NCBI GenBank assembly: GCA_022793375.1
Contig: JAAWCS010000043.1
Location: 1-51,735 of the forward strand
Reading direction: 5' to 3'
Length of the DNA stretch: 51,735 nt
Source of the DNA: Lachnospiraceae bacterium
Lineage (GTDB): Bacteria > Bacillota > Clostridia > Lachnospirales > Lachnospiraceae
In this document: positions 7,462 to 16,634 of the stretch, in pieces
How positions within the stretch are numbered: the first letter of the stretch is position 1
How the letters are laid out: every line of letters begins with the position of its first letter
Program-made: the position numbers and the translations under genes
Notes under the pieces: model-generated
Database searches by the model: none
The model's input: the letters and a program-made list of their open reading frames with translations, nothing else
What the model was told of the DNA's origin: nothing

Positions 7462-7957
7462 GGAAGAAGTAGACAAGAAAATCGGTGAGATTGGCGCGCA
7501 GATCAGCCGCGATTACGCAGGCAAAGAAGTGCATCTGATCTGTGTATTAAAAGGCGGGGTATTTTTTACCTGCGAGCTGGCAAAACGGATTACGATTCCG
7601 GTATCCCTGGATTTCATGTCCGTGTCCAGCTACGGCGACGATACAAAGTCCAGCGGCGTCGTGCGCATTGTCAAGGATCTGGACGAATCCCTGAAGGACA
7701 AAGAACTGATTATTGTCGAAGATATTGTGGATTCCGGCCGCACGCTGGCATATCTGGTGGAGATGTTAAAGGACCGGGGGCCTAAAAGCATCCGGATTTG
7801 TACGCTGCTTGATAAACCCTCGCGCCGCGTAAAGGCCGTCAAAGTGGATTATACCTGTTTCTGCATCCCCGATGAGTTCGTGGTGGGCTACGGCCTGGAT
7901 TATGCGCAGAAATATCGGAATCTGCCTTATATCGGCGTGGTGGAAGGCGTAGAATAA
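7433..7957 (+). CDS. hpt: Hypoxanthine phosphoribosyltransferase
   Basis: Salvages hypoxanthine and guanine with PRPP. The PRPP-binding loop IIVEDIVDSGRTL (acidic pair E96-D97), the LKGGVFF loop and the DYTCFCIPDEFVVGYGLDY segment are all present. It has 174 residues, the normal length. The start inside the end of tilS has GGAGG 7 nt upstream and is translationally coupled. In Bacillus, Hpt and TilS also regulate ftsH, and that gene follows here. Confidence 0.96.
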   Translation: MEKIRVLIPEEEVDKKIGEIGAQISRDYAGKEVHLICVLKGGVFFTCELAKRITIPVSLDFMSVSSYGDDTKSSGVVRIVKDLDESLKDKELIIVEDIVDSGRTLAYLVEMLKDRGPKSIRICTLLDKPSRRVKAVKVDYTCFCIPDEFVVGYGLDYAQKYRNLPYIGVVEGVE

Positions 7958-8025
7958 GGAGATACCGCGGGGTGTCCCATTATGCCCGGGGAAACGGGCA
8001 GTAATTACGGAAAGGAGACACTTTT

Positions 8026-9852
8026 TTGGAAAAGCAGACAAGGGGCATCGGACTTTGGGTGCCCATATTGATTTTAATGGTGGCCTGGATGCTCTGGATG
8101 CGGGGCACGGCCTCGCAGACGCCTGGAATCACCTCGCAGGAGTTTGCGCAGTCTTTGCAGGAGGGGACGATCCGGCAGGTCACGGTGAATCAGTCGCGGA
8201 CGGTGCCGACAGGTACGCTTTTGGTTACGCTTACGGACGGGTCGTCGCGGACCATGGCCGTATCGGATGTGAATGCGGTGCAGGAAATCCTGCTGGGGAA
8301 GGGTGTGCCGGTGACGGTCAATGCCGTGCAGGAGCAGGATATCGGCATGACGGTCGTGATGCCGATTTTGCTGGGCGTTTTATTGATTATGGCCGGCATG
8401 GTATTTATTATCAGCCGTATGATGGGCGCCGGCTCAAACAGCAAGATGATGAATTTCGGCAAGAGCCGGGCGCGTCTTTCCAAAGATGCGAGCGAGATGG
8501 ATTTAAGCAAGGTGGCCGGCCTGCATGAAGAAAAGGAGGAGGTCAAGGAAATCATTGATTTCCTGCGGGAGCCGGAGAATTTCACGCAGATGGGGGCCAA
8601 GATCCCCAAGGGCATCCTGCTTGTAGGCCCTCCGGGCACCGGCAAGACGCTCTTAGCCAAGGCGATCGCCGGGGAGGCGGGCGTGCCGTTTTACAGCATA
8701 TCCGGTTCGGATTTTGTGGAGATGTTTGTCGGCGTGGGCGCCTCCCGCGTCCGCGATTTGTTTGAAGAGGCCAAACGCAACGCCCCCTGCATTGTTTTCA
8801 TCGACGAGATTGACGCCGTGGCGCGCCGCAGAGGCAGCGGCATGGGCGGCGGCCACGACGAGCGGGAACAGACGCTGAACCAGCTTTTGGTGGAAATGGA
8901 CGGCTTTGCGGTCAATGAGGGGATTATCGTCATGGCGGCGACGAACCGGGTGGACATCCTTGACCCGGCGATCCTGCGTCCGGGCCGTTTTGACCGCAAG
9001 GTTATGGTAGGCAAGCCCGATGTGCGCGGCCGCGAGGAGATTTTAAAGATTCACGCCGGCAACAAACCGCTGGCGGACGATGTGGACCTGGAGAAGGTCG
9101 CCCGCACGACGGCCGGCTTTACCGGGGCCGACTTGGCAAACCTGTTGAACGAAGCGGCGATTGCCGCCGTGCAGGCCGGCCGCCGCTTTATCAAGCAAGC
9201 GGATATCGAGCGGGCGTTTGTAAAAGTCGGCATCGGCACGGAAAAACGCAGCCGCCTGGTTTCCGAGGAGGAAAAGCGGATTACGGCGTACCATGAGGTA
9301 GGCCATGCGATTTTGTTTGAGTGTCTGCCGGATGTAGGGCCGGTGCATACGATTTCGATTATTCCCACCGGCGGCAGCGCGGCCGGCTATACGATGCCGC
9401 TTCCGGCCAAAGACGAGATGTTTAACAGCCGCAAAAAGATGCTGCATCATATTATGGTATCGCTGGGCGGGCGGATTGCCGAGGAGCTGGTATTTGACGA
9501 TATTACAACCGGCGCGTCTCAGGACATCCGGCAGGCTACGGAGGTGGCGCGCTCGATGGTCATGGAATACGGTATGTCCGACCGGCTGGGCCTGATCCAT
9601 TATGGCAGCGACAATGAATTCGTGCTCGGAAACGAGCTGGGACACACCAGGAACTACGGCGAAACCATCGCCACGGAAATTGATGCGGAAGTAAAACGGA
9701 TTGTTGACGAATGTTATGCGCAGGCACGGGAACTGATTTTATCCCATCGGAATGTGCTGGATGCGGGAGCAAAGCTTCTGCTGCAAAAAGAGAAGGTTGG
9801 CAGAGAGGAATTTACAGCATTATTTACTACTGCCGGACATGCGGAAATGTGA
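8026..9852 (+). CDS. ftsH: ATP-dependent zinc metalloprotease FtsH
   Basis: A membrane-anchored AAA+ protease for misfolded membrane proteins and regulators. It has a helix near residues 8-25, a short extracytoplasmic domain, a second helix (about 107-127), Walker A GPPGTGKT at 201-208, Walker B VFIDEID, an arginine-finger region (RPGRFDRK) and the zinc motif HEVGH at 423-427. The start codon is TTG at 8026, fixed by AAAGGAGA 7 nt upstream. It has 608 residues. It is the last gene of the tilS-hpt-ftsH operon. Confidence 0.97.
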   Translation: MEKQTRGIGLWVPILILMVAWMLWMRGTASQTPGITSQEFAQSLQEGTIRQVTVNQSRTVPTGTLLVTLTDGSSRTMAVSDVNAVQEILLGKGVPVTVNAVQEQDIGMTVVMPILLGVLLIMAGMVFIISRMMGAGSNSKMMNFGKSRARLSKDASEMDLSKVAGLHEEKEEVKEIIDFLREPENFTQMGAKIPKGILLVGPPGTGKTLLAKAIAGEAGVPFYSISGSDFVEMFVGVGASRVRDLFEEAKRNAPCIVFIDEIDAVARRRGSGMGGGHDEREQTLNQLLVEMDGFAVNEGIIVMAATNRVDILDPAILRPGRFDRKVMVGKPDVRGREEILKIHAGNKPLADDVDLEKVARTTAGFTGADLANLLNEAAIAAVQAGRRFIKQADIERAFVKVGIGTEKRSRLVSEEEKRITAYHEVGHAILFECLPDVGPVHTISIIPTGGSAAGYTMPLPAKDEMFNSRKKMLHHIMVSLGGRIAEELVFDDITTGASQDIRQATEVARSMVMEYGMSDRLGLIHYGSDNEFVLGNELGHTRNYGETIATEIDAEVKRIVDECYAQARELILSHRNVLDAGAKLLLQKEKVGREEFTALFTTAGHAEM

Positions 9853-9883
9853 AACTGCACAAAAAGAAAATGGTGTTTTTTGA

Positions 9884-9921
9884 AAGTTTGTGCACACTTA
9901 AATGGGGACGGGTGCTATACT
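9884..9921 (+). promoter_or_regulatory. Possible regulated promoter upstream of the amylase
   Basis: An extended -10 TGCTATACT (TATACT at 9916-9921) has no good -35 at 17 bp. In its place an imperfect 16-bp palindrome (AAGTTTGTGCACACTT, 9884-9899) resembles a LacI-family operator. No matching regulator is in the window. This is inference from pattern only. Confidence 0.35.
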
Positions 9922-9992
9922 AATGATCGTAAAACAACCCCCCCAATACAAGTTTTACAAACCCCATAAAATGAAATACCTTCTCCTAAATC

Positions 9993-10021
9993 GGACAGCA
10001 ATTCACTTTGCTGTCCCTTTT
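9993..10021 (+). terminator. Terminator between ftsH and the amylase
   Basis: GGACAGCAA pairs perfectly with TTGCTGTCC over six bases and is followed by CTTTTT. It may simply end the ftsH transcript. If the -10 at 9916 is real it would instead act as an attenuator in the amylase leader. Confidence 0.75.
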
Positions 10022-10058
10022 ACTATCTCCCCAATATTGTTGTGTGAGGAAATAAGAA

Positions 10059-12038
10059 ATGAATTATGAGGCAATATTTTGTGACGAGACAGAAGAGTAT
10101 CGGATCCCCGCGGAACCAAAGGCCGGCAGTACCGTAACGCTGCGGGTGCGCACGGCCAAAGACGATGTAAGACAGGTTTTTATGGCCACGTTCAGCGGCG
10201 AAAAAGAACTTGTAAAGACAGAATGCGCAGGCGGTTTTGATTATTACGAGACGCAGCTGCAGGTAGGAGAGGAGCCGATCAGCTATTGGTTCTGTATCTC
10301 CGGTGAGCAGGAATTTATCGAGTATAATCGTTTGGGCGTAAGCAGCGACAAGAATGAATCGGTTTTGTTTCATATTGTTCCCGGGCGGCAGACGCCGGAC
10401 TGGGCCAAGGGCGCGGTGATGTATCAGATTTATGTGGACCGTTTCCGGGACGGCGACCCGGCCAACAATGTGCGCGACGGAGAATACCGTTATCTGAACC
10501 GCGACGTAGAAGCACCGCAGTGGGACAGTATGCCGGAGACAATGGATGTGCACCGCTTTTACGGCGGCGATCTGCAGGGAGTTCGTGAAAAGCTTGATTA
10601 TTTGCAGGATCTTGGCGTGGAGGTGCTGTATCTGAACCCGATCTTCGTATCGCCCTCCAATCATAAATACGACGGGCAGGATTACGATGCAGTGGACCCG
10701 CATCTGGCGGTCATTATTAAGGACGGGGATTACCGCACGCGCGTCACGGATCCGATGAATCTGGAGGCGTCGAACGCATATTTTGCTTCATTTGTAAAAG
10801 AGGTGCACCGCCGCGGGATGCGTGTCATTATCGACGGGGTGCTCAATCACTGCGGTTCGTCCCATAAATGGATGAACCGCGAACGGCTGTATCGCCGGGA
10901 GGAGGGATACGAGCCCGGCGCTTATGAATCCGGGGAAAGCCCTTACCGGGATTATTTTCGTTTTTCACATCAGCACTGGCCGGACAACGGCAGCTACGAA
11001 GGCTGGTGGGGGCATGAAACGCTGCCTAAACTCAATTACGAGGGCAGCGGGGAACTATGGCAGGATGTTCTGCGCATCGGGCGCAAATGGGTGTCGGAGC
11101 CGTATTGCGTGGACGGCTGGCGGCTTGACGTGGCGGCGGACTTAGGACACAGCCTGGAGACGAACCATACTTTTTGGAAGCAGTTTCGCGAGGAGGTGCG
11201 CAAAGCGAATCCGCAGGCCATCGTGCTGGCGGAACACTACGGCGACCCGTATCCCTGGCTTCACAACGGGGAATGGGACACGGTGATGAACTACAGCGCG
11301 TTTATGGAGCCGGTGACCTGGTATCTGACCGGGATGGAAAAGCACAGCGACGAGCATCGGGGAGATTTGCTGGCAAACGGAGCCGCCTTTTGGGCGGCGA
11401 TGGAGGCAAATATGCCGCGCCTGGGCGGAGGCCTGCATCTTGCCATGAACCAGCTGTCCAACCACGACCATTCCCGGTTCTTAACCCGCACCAACCGCCG
11501 GGTCGGCCGTCTGGGACATGCGACCAGCGAGGAGGCGGCGTCCGGGATTCGCTACGGTACGATGTACCAGGCCGTTGTCATGCAGATGACGTGGCCGGGA
11601 GCGCCGACCTTGTATTACGGCGACGAAGCGGGCCTGTTTGGCTGGACGGATCCGGATAATCGGCGCACCTATCCGTGGGGGAGCGAAAATATGGACCTGA
11701 TTGCGTTTCACAAGACGGCAATCGCGATCCACAAAGCGCACAAGGCGCTTCGCACCGGCTCCCTTTTCCGGCTTTTATGCGACGGGCCGGTGATTGCGTA
11801 TGGCCGCAGCCAGGGGGAAGACCGGATTGTGGTAGTTGTCAATGCGGGACATGAGCCGCGATGGGTTCATATTCCGGTCTGGATCGCGGGAGCGGATCCG
11901 GCGGGCCGTTTTGTAAGCCTCTTAAAAACTTCGCCGCTTGGTTACGAGCAGCATCCGGAGGAGTTGCAGGCGGCGCAGGGGATGCTTGCGCTGGAGATAA
12001 AAGAGGAGTCGGCGATTATTTTGCAGGAACGCGTGTGA
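10059..12038 (+). CDS. GH13 alpha-amylase family glycoside hydrolase (neopullulanase-like)
   Basis: An intracellular alpha-glucan hydrolase: there is no signal peptide. Residues 1-115 look like an N-terminal beta-sandwich of the CBM34 type. A TIM barrel follows with YQIYVDRF, LNPIF, VIIDGVLNHCG, DGWRLDV (nucleophile D357), VLAEHYGD (acid/base E392) and LSNHDHSR (D470). This layout fits the cyclodextrinase/neopullulanase/maltogenic amylase group, which degrades imported maltodextrins. It has 659 residues and starts at ATG 10059 after TGAGGAA. The substrate is inferred. It is flanked by terminators or promoters and appears to be transcribed alone. Confidence 0.9.
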   Translation: MNYEAIFCDETEEYRIPAEPKAGSTVTLRVRTAKDDVRQVFMATFSGEKELVKTECAGGFDYYETQLQVGEEPISYWFCISGEQEFIEYNRLGVSSDKNESVLFHIVPGRQTPDWAKGAVMYQIYVDRFRDGDPANNVRDGEYRYLNRDVEAPQWDSMPETMDVHRFYGGDLQGVREKLDYLQDLGVEVLYLNPIFVSPSNHKYDGQDYDAVDPHLAVIIKDGDYRTRVTDPMNLEASNAYFASFVKEVHRRGMRVIIDGVLNHCGSSHKWMNRERLYRREEGYEPGAYESGESPYRDYFRFSHQHWPDNGSYEGWWGHETLPKLNYEGSGELWQDVLRIGRKWVSEPYCVDGWRLDVAADLGHSLETNHTFWKQFREEVRKANPQAIVLAEHYGDPYPWLHNGEWDTVMNYSAFMEPVTWYLTGMEKHSDEHRGDLLANGAAFWAAMEANMPRLGGGLHLAMNQLSNHDHSRFLTRTNRRVGRLGHATSEEAASGIRYGTMYQAVVMQMTWPGAPTLYYGDEAGLFGWTDPDNRRTYPWGSENMDLIAFHKTAIAIHKAHKALRTGSLFRLLCDGPVIAYGRSQGEDRIVVVVNAGHEPRWVHIPVWIAGADPAGRFVSLLKTSPLGYEQHPEELQAAQGMLALEIKEESAIILQERV

Positions 12039-12131
12039 AGCGGCGCGCCTGAAATTTCAGAATTTAAGTTTCGTTTGTCCGCTGGCTTACAAATGCTGCA
12101 CAAGCGTGAAAAATAGGCTGATTGTGCCGGA

Positions 12132-12177
12132 AATGTTGAAAAATGACATTGCATCACGCAGTCGATATTGTTATAAT
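12132..12177 (+). promoter_or_regulatory. Promoter of the resB operon with upstream dyad
   Basis: TTGCAT (12149-12154), 17 bp and TATAAT (12172-12177). AATGT (12132-12136) and ACATT (12146-12150) form a dyad overlapping the -35. The same half-site occurs upstream of the tri-haem lipoprotein gene at 16635. Confidence 0.6.
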
Positions 12178-12254
12178 AACAACGTAGGCAGGGGACGGAG
12201 GCCGCTGTACCGCCGTCTCGGGCCTTTACAGCAGAGATAAAGGGAGAAAACGGA

Positions 12255-13511
12255 ATGAAAAAGATTCTGAACGGGATTCGTTCCATGAAATTCGGCATTA
12301 TCCTTTTAGTGCTTATCATGGCGATTTCCTTTTTTGGCACGGTAATTGAGCAGGGAAAAGCCGAAGAATTCTACTTGGCAAACTACGGCGCCGGCCATTT
12401 GATTTTGGCGCTGGGGCTGGACAATCTCTACTACACGCCGTATTTCTTGTTTTTGGGCGTTTTGCTGATTGTGAACCTGACGCTGTGTTCATTGGTGCGC
12501 TTTCGCAGCATTTTTCACGCGGGTTCTAAGCGTTTGGCGGCGGCGCTTAAAGTAAAGCAGGGAAACAATGTGGCGGGCCCGCAGCTAAAGCGGCTGGAAG
12601 CGTATCTGGAAAAAAAGCATTATCATAAGAAGAGCGAGGACGGGCAGACGGTATTCTATAAAAACCAGATCGGCCATATCGGCTCGTTTCTGGTTCATTT
12701 AAGCCTGGTTCTGGTTCTATTGCTGGGCGCGCTGGTTCTCTATACGGGCAAATCCCAGGTTTACGGCATTGGCTATGACGAGCCGGTGACGCTGGAGGAC
12801 GGGACGCAGATTCGCCTGGTGGATTTCGTTGTGACGGACGAAGAGGGAAACGTCCATTATGAGAGCACGCTGGATATAACGACGCCGGACGGGCGGTGGA
12901 TAACCGATGCGACGAGCGTCAACTATCCGATTAACTTTGCCGGCAAAAAGTACTTCCAGGAAACCTTTGGCTATGCGGTACAGCTGCGGATTCTGAACAC
13001 GGTCACCGGCATGGACGACGAGGTGCATTTGACGGAGCCTGTTTTTTTGCAGACTTCGGACAGCGGGGCCGGGATTTATTATATGGCGGCCTATACCGAT
13101 TACCGGCAGGAGCCGGACGGACAGCTTTCAATTTTATCCGATCAGATCGAACCAGGTAAGCCGGCTGCTTTTCTGATCAGCACGATGGACGGGACAGAGA
13201 GCGGAATGTCGACCGGTCTGGTAGAAGAGGGAACGACGCTGGAGGTGGAGGACATTCAGTTTACCTTTGAAGCGCTGCGTCCGTATCCGGGGATTCGCAT
13301 CAAGGAGACAAGCCGGGTGCTGATGGGCTGCCTGTATGTAAGCTTCGGCATTATGATTGCGGGACTCTGGTTCTGCTTTTTCCAGCAGCCGGTCTATATT
13401 ACGACGGCCCGAACCGGAAAGGGCGGTTTTTATCAGATCAGCGGGCCGCGCAGCACGCAGGGGCTGGAGATGGAACTGGTACTCTGTATGGAAGAGAGCA
13501 GCGGTCAATAA
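12255..13511 (+). CDS. resB: Cytochrome c biogenesis protein ResB (Ccs1)
   Basis: One half of the System II haem lyase that carries haem out and joins it to CXXCH motifs outside the membrane. The opening (SMKFGIILLVLIMAISFFGTVIEQ) is the classic ResB first helix. Further helices lie near residues 58-78 and 136-155, then a large extracytoplasmic domain, and a last helix near 352-374. ATG 12255 follows AGGGAGAAAA. It is paired with ccsA 73 bp downstream, so System II is complete at the core, although ResA and CcdA are not in the window. A c-type cytochrome client is encoded 3 kb away. Confidence 0.93.
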   Translation: MKKILNGIRSMKFGIILLVLIMAISFFGTVIEQGKAEEFYLANYGAGHLILALGLDNLYYTPYFLFLGVLLIVNLTLCSLVRFRSIFHAGSKRLAAALKVKQGNNVAGPQLKRLEAYLEKKHYHKKSEDGQTVFYKNQIGHIGSFLVHLSLVLVLLLGALVLYTGKSQVYGIGYDEPVTLEDGTQIRLVDFVVTDEEGNVHYESTLDITTPDGRWITDATSVNYPINFAGKKYFQETFGYAVQLRILNTVTGMDDEVHLTEPVFLQTSDSGAGIYYMAAYTDYRQEPDGQLSILSDQIEPGKPAAFLISTMDGTESGMSTGLVEEGTTLEVEDIQFTFEALRPYPGIRIKETSRVLMGCLYVSFGIMIAGLWFCFFQQPVYITTARTGKGGFYQISGPRSTQGLEMELVLCMEESSGQ

Positions 13512-13583
13512 AGGAGGCCGGGCCTGCCGGAAACACGGGCAGAGACGGGGAGACACCGCGAAGGTGAAAGGAAGGAGATTTCC

Positions 13584-14378
13584 ATGTTAAACAATGTTTT
13601 TTTTGCTTCGATCGTCTGCTTTTTCGTAACGGCGGTTGTGCAGATCGGCGGGACGGTTTTTAAAAAAGAAAAGATAGCAAAGACGTCCTGGATTTTGACG
13701 TGTGTCAGTACGGTGGTGCTGACGGTTTATCTGGTCTGGCGCGGCGTGGAGGCCGGGCGGCTTCCGCTCGCGAATCAGTTTGAATTTGCGACGGCCTTTG
13801 CCTGGGGAATCGCGGTAATGACGATTATCCTGCATCTGAAGATGCAGATCGATTGGCTGGGCGCCATCTCAATGCCGGCGATCTTTTTGATGCTGTCGTA
13901 TGCCGCGCTTTTGCCAAGGGATATCACGGAATTGATGCCGGCGTTAAAGAGCGCCTGGTTTGGCTTACATATCAGTTCGGCGGTGTTTTCGTATGCGGGT
14001 TTCGCGATCGCTTGTTTTGCGGGGATGCGTTACCTGACAAATATAGGAAAGGGCGTGCGGGAGGACGATGTGGCGATGAAAAAGCTGGATTATCTGATGT
14101 ACCGCATGATTGCCTTCGGGTTTATCCTGCTGACGGTGGTAATTTTATCAGGGTGCATTTGGGCGGAACAGGCATGGTCTGCGTTCTGGTCCTGGGACCC
14201 TAAGGAGACCTGGGCGCTGATCAGCTGGATTATTTATGCGATTTATCTGCACCTGCGCATCAATAAAAAGCATTCGGGACGCAAGATGGCGATCGTGGCC
14301 GTAGTGTCGATGATCTGCGTGATCTTTACCTTTATCGGTGTAAACCAGCTGCTTCCGGGGCTGCATTCTTATAAATAA
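13584..14378 (+). CDS. ccsA: Cytochrome c biogenesis protein CcsA/ResC
   Basis: A polytopic membrane protein of 264 residues with about eight hydrophobic segments. The haem-handling WWD-type motif reads AWSAFWSWDPKETWALISW, and a conserved histidine lies in LHISSAVFSYAGF. Together with ResB it forms the haem exporter/ligase. The start is ATG 13584 after AAGGAGAT. The presence of this pair is notable because many gut Clostridia make no c-type cytochromes. Confidence 0.95.
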   Translation: MLNNVFFASIVCFFVTAVVQIGGTVFKKEKIAKTSWILTCVSTVVLTVYLVWRGVEAGRLPLANQFEFATAFAWGIAVMTIILHLKMQIDWLGAISMPAIFLMLSYAALLPRDITELMPALKSAWFGLHISSAVFSYAGFAIACFAGMRYLTNIGKGVREDDVAMKKLDYLMYRMIAFGFILLTVVILSGCIWAEQAWSAFWSWDPKETWALISWIIYAIYLHLRINKKHSGRKMAIVAVVSMICVIFTFIGVNQLLPGLHSYK

Positions 14379-14385
14379 ACCTTCA

Positions 14386-14405
14386 TGCGCCGCTGGCGCG
14401 GCGCA
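14386..14405 (+). other. GC-rich hairpin between ccsA and the DUF364 gene
   Basis: TGCGCCGC pairs perfectly with GCGGCGCA over TGGC. No T-run follows, so it is more likely an mRNA-processing or stabilising structure than a terminator. Confidence 0.6.
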
Positions 14406-14458
14406 CCTCAAGGCATGAAAGAAAGGGCGGCGGACGGCCGGAATGGATTTGAGAAATC

Positions 14459-15238
14459 ATGTGGGAACTGTACGATGAACTGATCGAGGGAATCCCGGCC
14501 GGGCTGACGGCGGAGGAAATCCTCGTGTGCAGGAGCCGAACGATGGTGCGAAGCCAGTGCGGCTGCGGGATGGCAATGACAATGGACAGCGGGGCCTTTG
14601 CCTCCTGTATTGAGGGAAGCCCTGTCGGCCGTCCGCTCAAAGATTTGGCGGTGCTTATCAAATCGTGGAACTTTACTGATGCCTCGATCGGCCTGGCGGC
14701 AATGAACGCCTACTATAATTCGCAGGGCCATGTGACGGAGCTGGCGGCGCGAATCTCCGAGATGTGCCCCGACCGGGTCAATCAGACCGAGGATGCGTTT
14801 TTGTATTATCAGCCGCTGGTGAGGGGAAAGAAGGTGGCGACGATCGGGCACTTTGCCTATCTGGACCGCCGCTTTGCGGGCATCTGCGACTTGAGTATCC
14901 TGGAGCGGGATCAGCAAAAAGGGGATTATCCGGATTCGGCCTGCGAGTATATTTTGGGCGAGCAGGATTTTGTGTTCATCACAGGCACGACGCTGATTAA
15001 CAAGACGCTGCCGCGTCTTTTGCAGCTGTGCGGCCGGGCGCAGGTGATCCTCTGCGGCCCCAGCACGGTGATGTCCCCGGTGCTGTATCGCTATGGAGTG
15101 GATGACCTGGCCGGCTTTATGGTGCTGGATGCGGATTTGTGCCGGCAGTTTGTAAGCTTTGATACCGCCAGTGTGTTTGCCAGCGGAAAGATGATCCGCG
15201 CGCTGCGGCCGGAGGGAGCGGGGCGTAAGCGAGGATGA
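14459..15238 (+). CDS. DUF364 (DUF4213-DUF364) protein, putative heavy-metal chelation
   Basis: A soluble 259-residue protein. The N-terminal half (ELYDELIEGIPAGL, then QCGCGMAMTM) fits DUF4213. The C-terminal half (KKVATIGHFAYLDRR, FVFITGTTLINKTLPRLL, ILCGPSTVMSPVLYRYGVD) fits DUF364, a Rossmann-like domain seen near metal, siderophore and molybdenum-related genes. No reaction is established. It follows ccsA by 80 bp in the same direction, so it may share its transcript. A cysteine pair (CGC) may bind metal. Confidence 0.75.
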   Translation: MWELYDELIEGIPAGLTAEEILVCRSRTMVRSQCGCGMAMTMDSGAFASCIEGSPVGRPLKDLAVLIKSWNFTDASIGLAAMNAYYNSQGHVTELAARISEMCPDRVNQTEDAFLYYQPLVRGKKVATIGHFAYLDRRFAGICDLSILERDQQKGDYPDSACEYILGEQDFVFITGTTLINKTLPRLLQLCGRAQVILCGPSTVMSPVLYRYGVDDLAGFMVLDADLCRQFVSFDTASVFASGKMIRALRPEGAGRKRG

Positions 15239-15320
15239 ACATGTAGCCGGGAACAGCGGTTTACGGGGAAGCGGGGCCTGAAAAGCGGGCTTTGACGAAG
15301 GCGGACAGGGGTTTAAGGAT

Positions 15321-15884
15321 ATGGAAGGGACGATTTTGTACCTGGTCCGTCATTGTGAGTCGGATCGGAAGGTGGACGAGGATTTGCTGCGTCCGCTGAC
15401 GGATAAGGGGCGGGAACAGGCCGCCCAGGTGACGGAGCATTTGAGGAATAAGGCAATAGCGGCTATTTACAGCAGCGACACACGGCGCACGCTCGATACG
15501 ATCGATGCGCTGGCGCGGGCGACGGGTCTGGCGGTGCGCACCGATGTGCGGCTGCGGGAAGGGGTCCTGGGCTGTCCCCGGGAGGAGAACCCGCTTCATT
15601 CCAAGAGACAGTGGAGCGATCCGGAGTATCGTTTGCCGCAGGGGGAGAGTTTGTCGCAGGTGCAGGGCCGGATGCGGGAATGCCTTTACGAGATTGTGCA
15701 AAAAGAAAGCGGCCGTGCGGCGGTCGTCTGCACACATGGGACCGCGATCTGTACATTGCTTCAATATTTCTGCCCGCCGTTTGGCTGGGAGCAGGCAAAA
15801 GCGGTGAAGAAAAAATGGCCCTGGGTTTTGCGGTTTGAGTTTGACGGGGAAGGGCGCTTCGTGCGCTATGAGGAGGAAATGTAG
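15321..15884 (+). CDS. Histidine phosphatase family protein (phosphoglycerate mutase-like)
   Basis: 187 residues with the phosphohistidine motif LVRHCES near the N-terminus, the partner arginine region (IYSSDTRRTLDTI) and the second catalytic histidine in VVCTHGTAICTLL. The usual RHG is RHC here, which is a tolerated variant. The substrate cannot be predicted, since the family includes cofactor phosphatases, sugar phosphatases and mutases. It lies 82 bp after the DUF364 gene and a strong terminator follows. Confidence 0.8.
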   Translation: MEGTILYLVRHCESDRKVDEDLLRPLTDKGREQAAQVTEHLRNKAIAAIYSSDTRRTLDTIDALARATGLAVRTDVRLREGVLGCPREENPLHSKRQWSDPEYRLPQGESLSQVQGRMRECLYEIVQKESGRAAVVCTHGTAICTLLQYFCPPFGWEQAKAVKKKWPWVLRFEFDGEGRFVRYEEEM

Positions 15885-15949
15885 GGGTCTGGGAGACGGC
15901 TTTGCCTTTGGGATTTATAAACAGGAAAAAGTGAAAACTTCAAATAAAA

Positions 15950-15998
15950 AAGCGCTCTGTATGGTTTGAGGAAGAAGGACCGTACAGGGCGCTTCTTT
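15950..15998 (+). terminator. Long-stem terminator after the histidine phosphatase
   Basis: AAGCGCTCTGTATGGT pairs with ACCGTACAGGGCGCTT (16 bp, two G-U pairs) around a 13-base loop, followed by CTTTAT. As on the upstream side a run of As precedes it. Confidence 0.85.
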
Positions 15999-16069
15999 AT
16001 CTGGATAGCAAAGTGCTATACTTTTGTTGCCTCTAAGGGTTGCCGGCTGTGATTTTGCCGGCAGCTTAT

Positions 16070-16405
16070 GTTTTATTTTCCGGCAAATATTTGACGGGAA
16101 TTACCGATGTGGCGGCAGAGGATGTGCAGGTGGAGATTGTCTATTCGCAGGACGTGATTACACCGATTGAGAATATGTTTTTTAAGTGCACCAAAGTTGT
16201 CAACATGGAGCCGGACGGATGGTATACCGGGCGCACATAAGCATTATGAACGACGCCGGAAGGGTGGGTCTACTGGTACTTTGGCGATACGCCGGAGACT
16301 GCCGGTACGTATAAGCTTACGATGCGGGCACGGACGGCCGAAGATGTGGTATCGCCGCTGGCTTCGTCGATCGTATTCACGGTTGACGAGACAGGCGGGG
16401 GATAA
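16070..16405 (+). pseudogene. Remnant of a third sulfite-oxidase-like lipoprotein gene
   Basis: Two collapsed fragments remain. The first reads LTGITDVAAEDVQVEIVYSQ and DVITPIENMFF, matching the segment just after the haem region of the protein at 16635 and the start of the protein at 18291. The second reads WVYWYFGDTPETAGTYKLT and TAEDVVSPLASSIVF, nearly identical to the end of the 18291 protein. A short ISIMNDAG piece sits between them. The central cofactor-fold domain and a second stretch have been deleted and the frame is broken. The signal peptide is absent. Confidence 0.85.
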
Positions 16406-16473
16406 AGACTTCCTTTTGTAAAAAAAGACTGACATATGACGGTGGGTAATGCCTGCTGTCATTGTTGTGACGA

Positions 16474-16512
16474 AAAATGTTCGCGATCGAAACATTTTTT
16501 CATAAAATGTTC
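16474..16512 (+). promoter_or_regulatory. Three copies of an AAAATGTTC element
   Basis: AAAATGTTC at 16474-16482, its near-inverse GAAACATTTT at 16489-16498, and AAAATGTTC again at 16504-16512, ending 9 bp before the -35 of the tri-haem gene. The spacing suggests a regulator binding site. The factor is unknown. Confidence 0.5.
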
Positions 16513-16521
16513 ACAAATTGC

Positions 16522-16550
16522 TTGTTTTTTTGCAAACGGGATGCTATACT
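16522..16550 (+). promoter_or_regulatory. Promoter of the tri-haem lipoprotein gene
   Basis: TTGTTT (16522-16527), 17 bp and TATACT (16545-16550) with TGC as extended -10. A 12-bp hairpin (GTTATCGGCC with GGCCGGTAAC, 16564-16598) lies near the expected 5' end of the transcript and has no T-run, so it is likely a stabilising leader structure. Confidence 0.7.
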
Positions 16551-16634
16551 GAATCTGTAGCTGAGGGTTATCGGCCGCTATATTAGGGCCGGTAACCTGT
16601 GTTCGTTTCTATACACGTTTAAGGAGGAAAGGAT

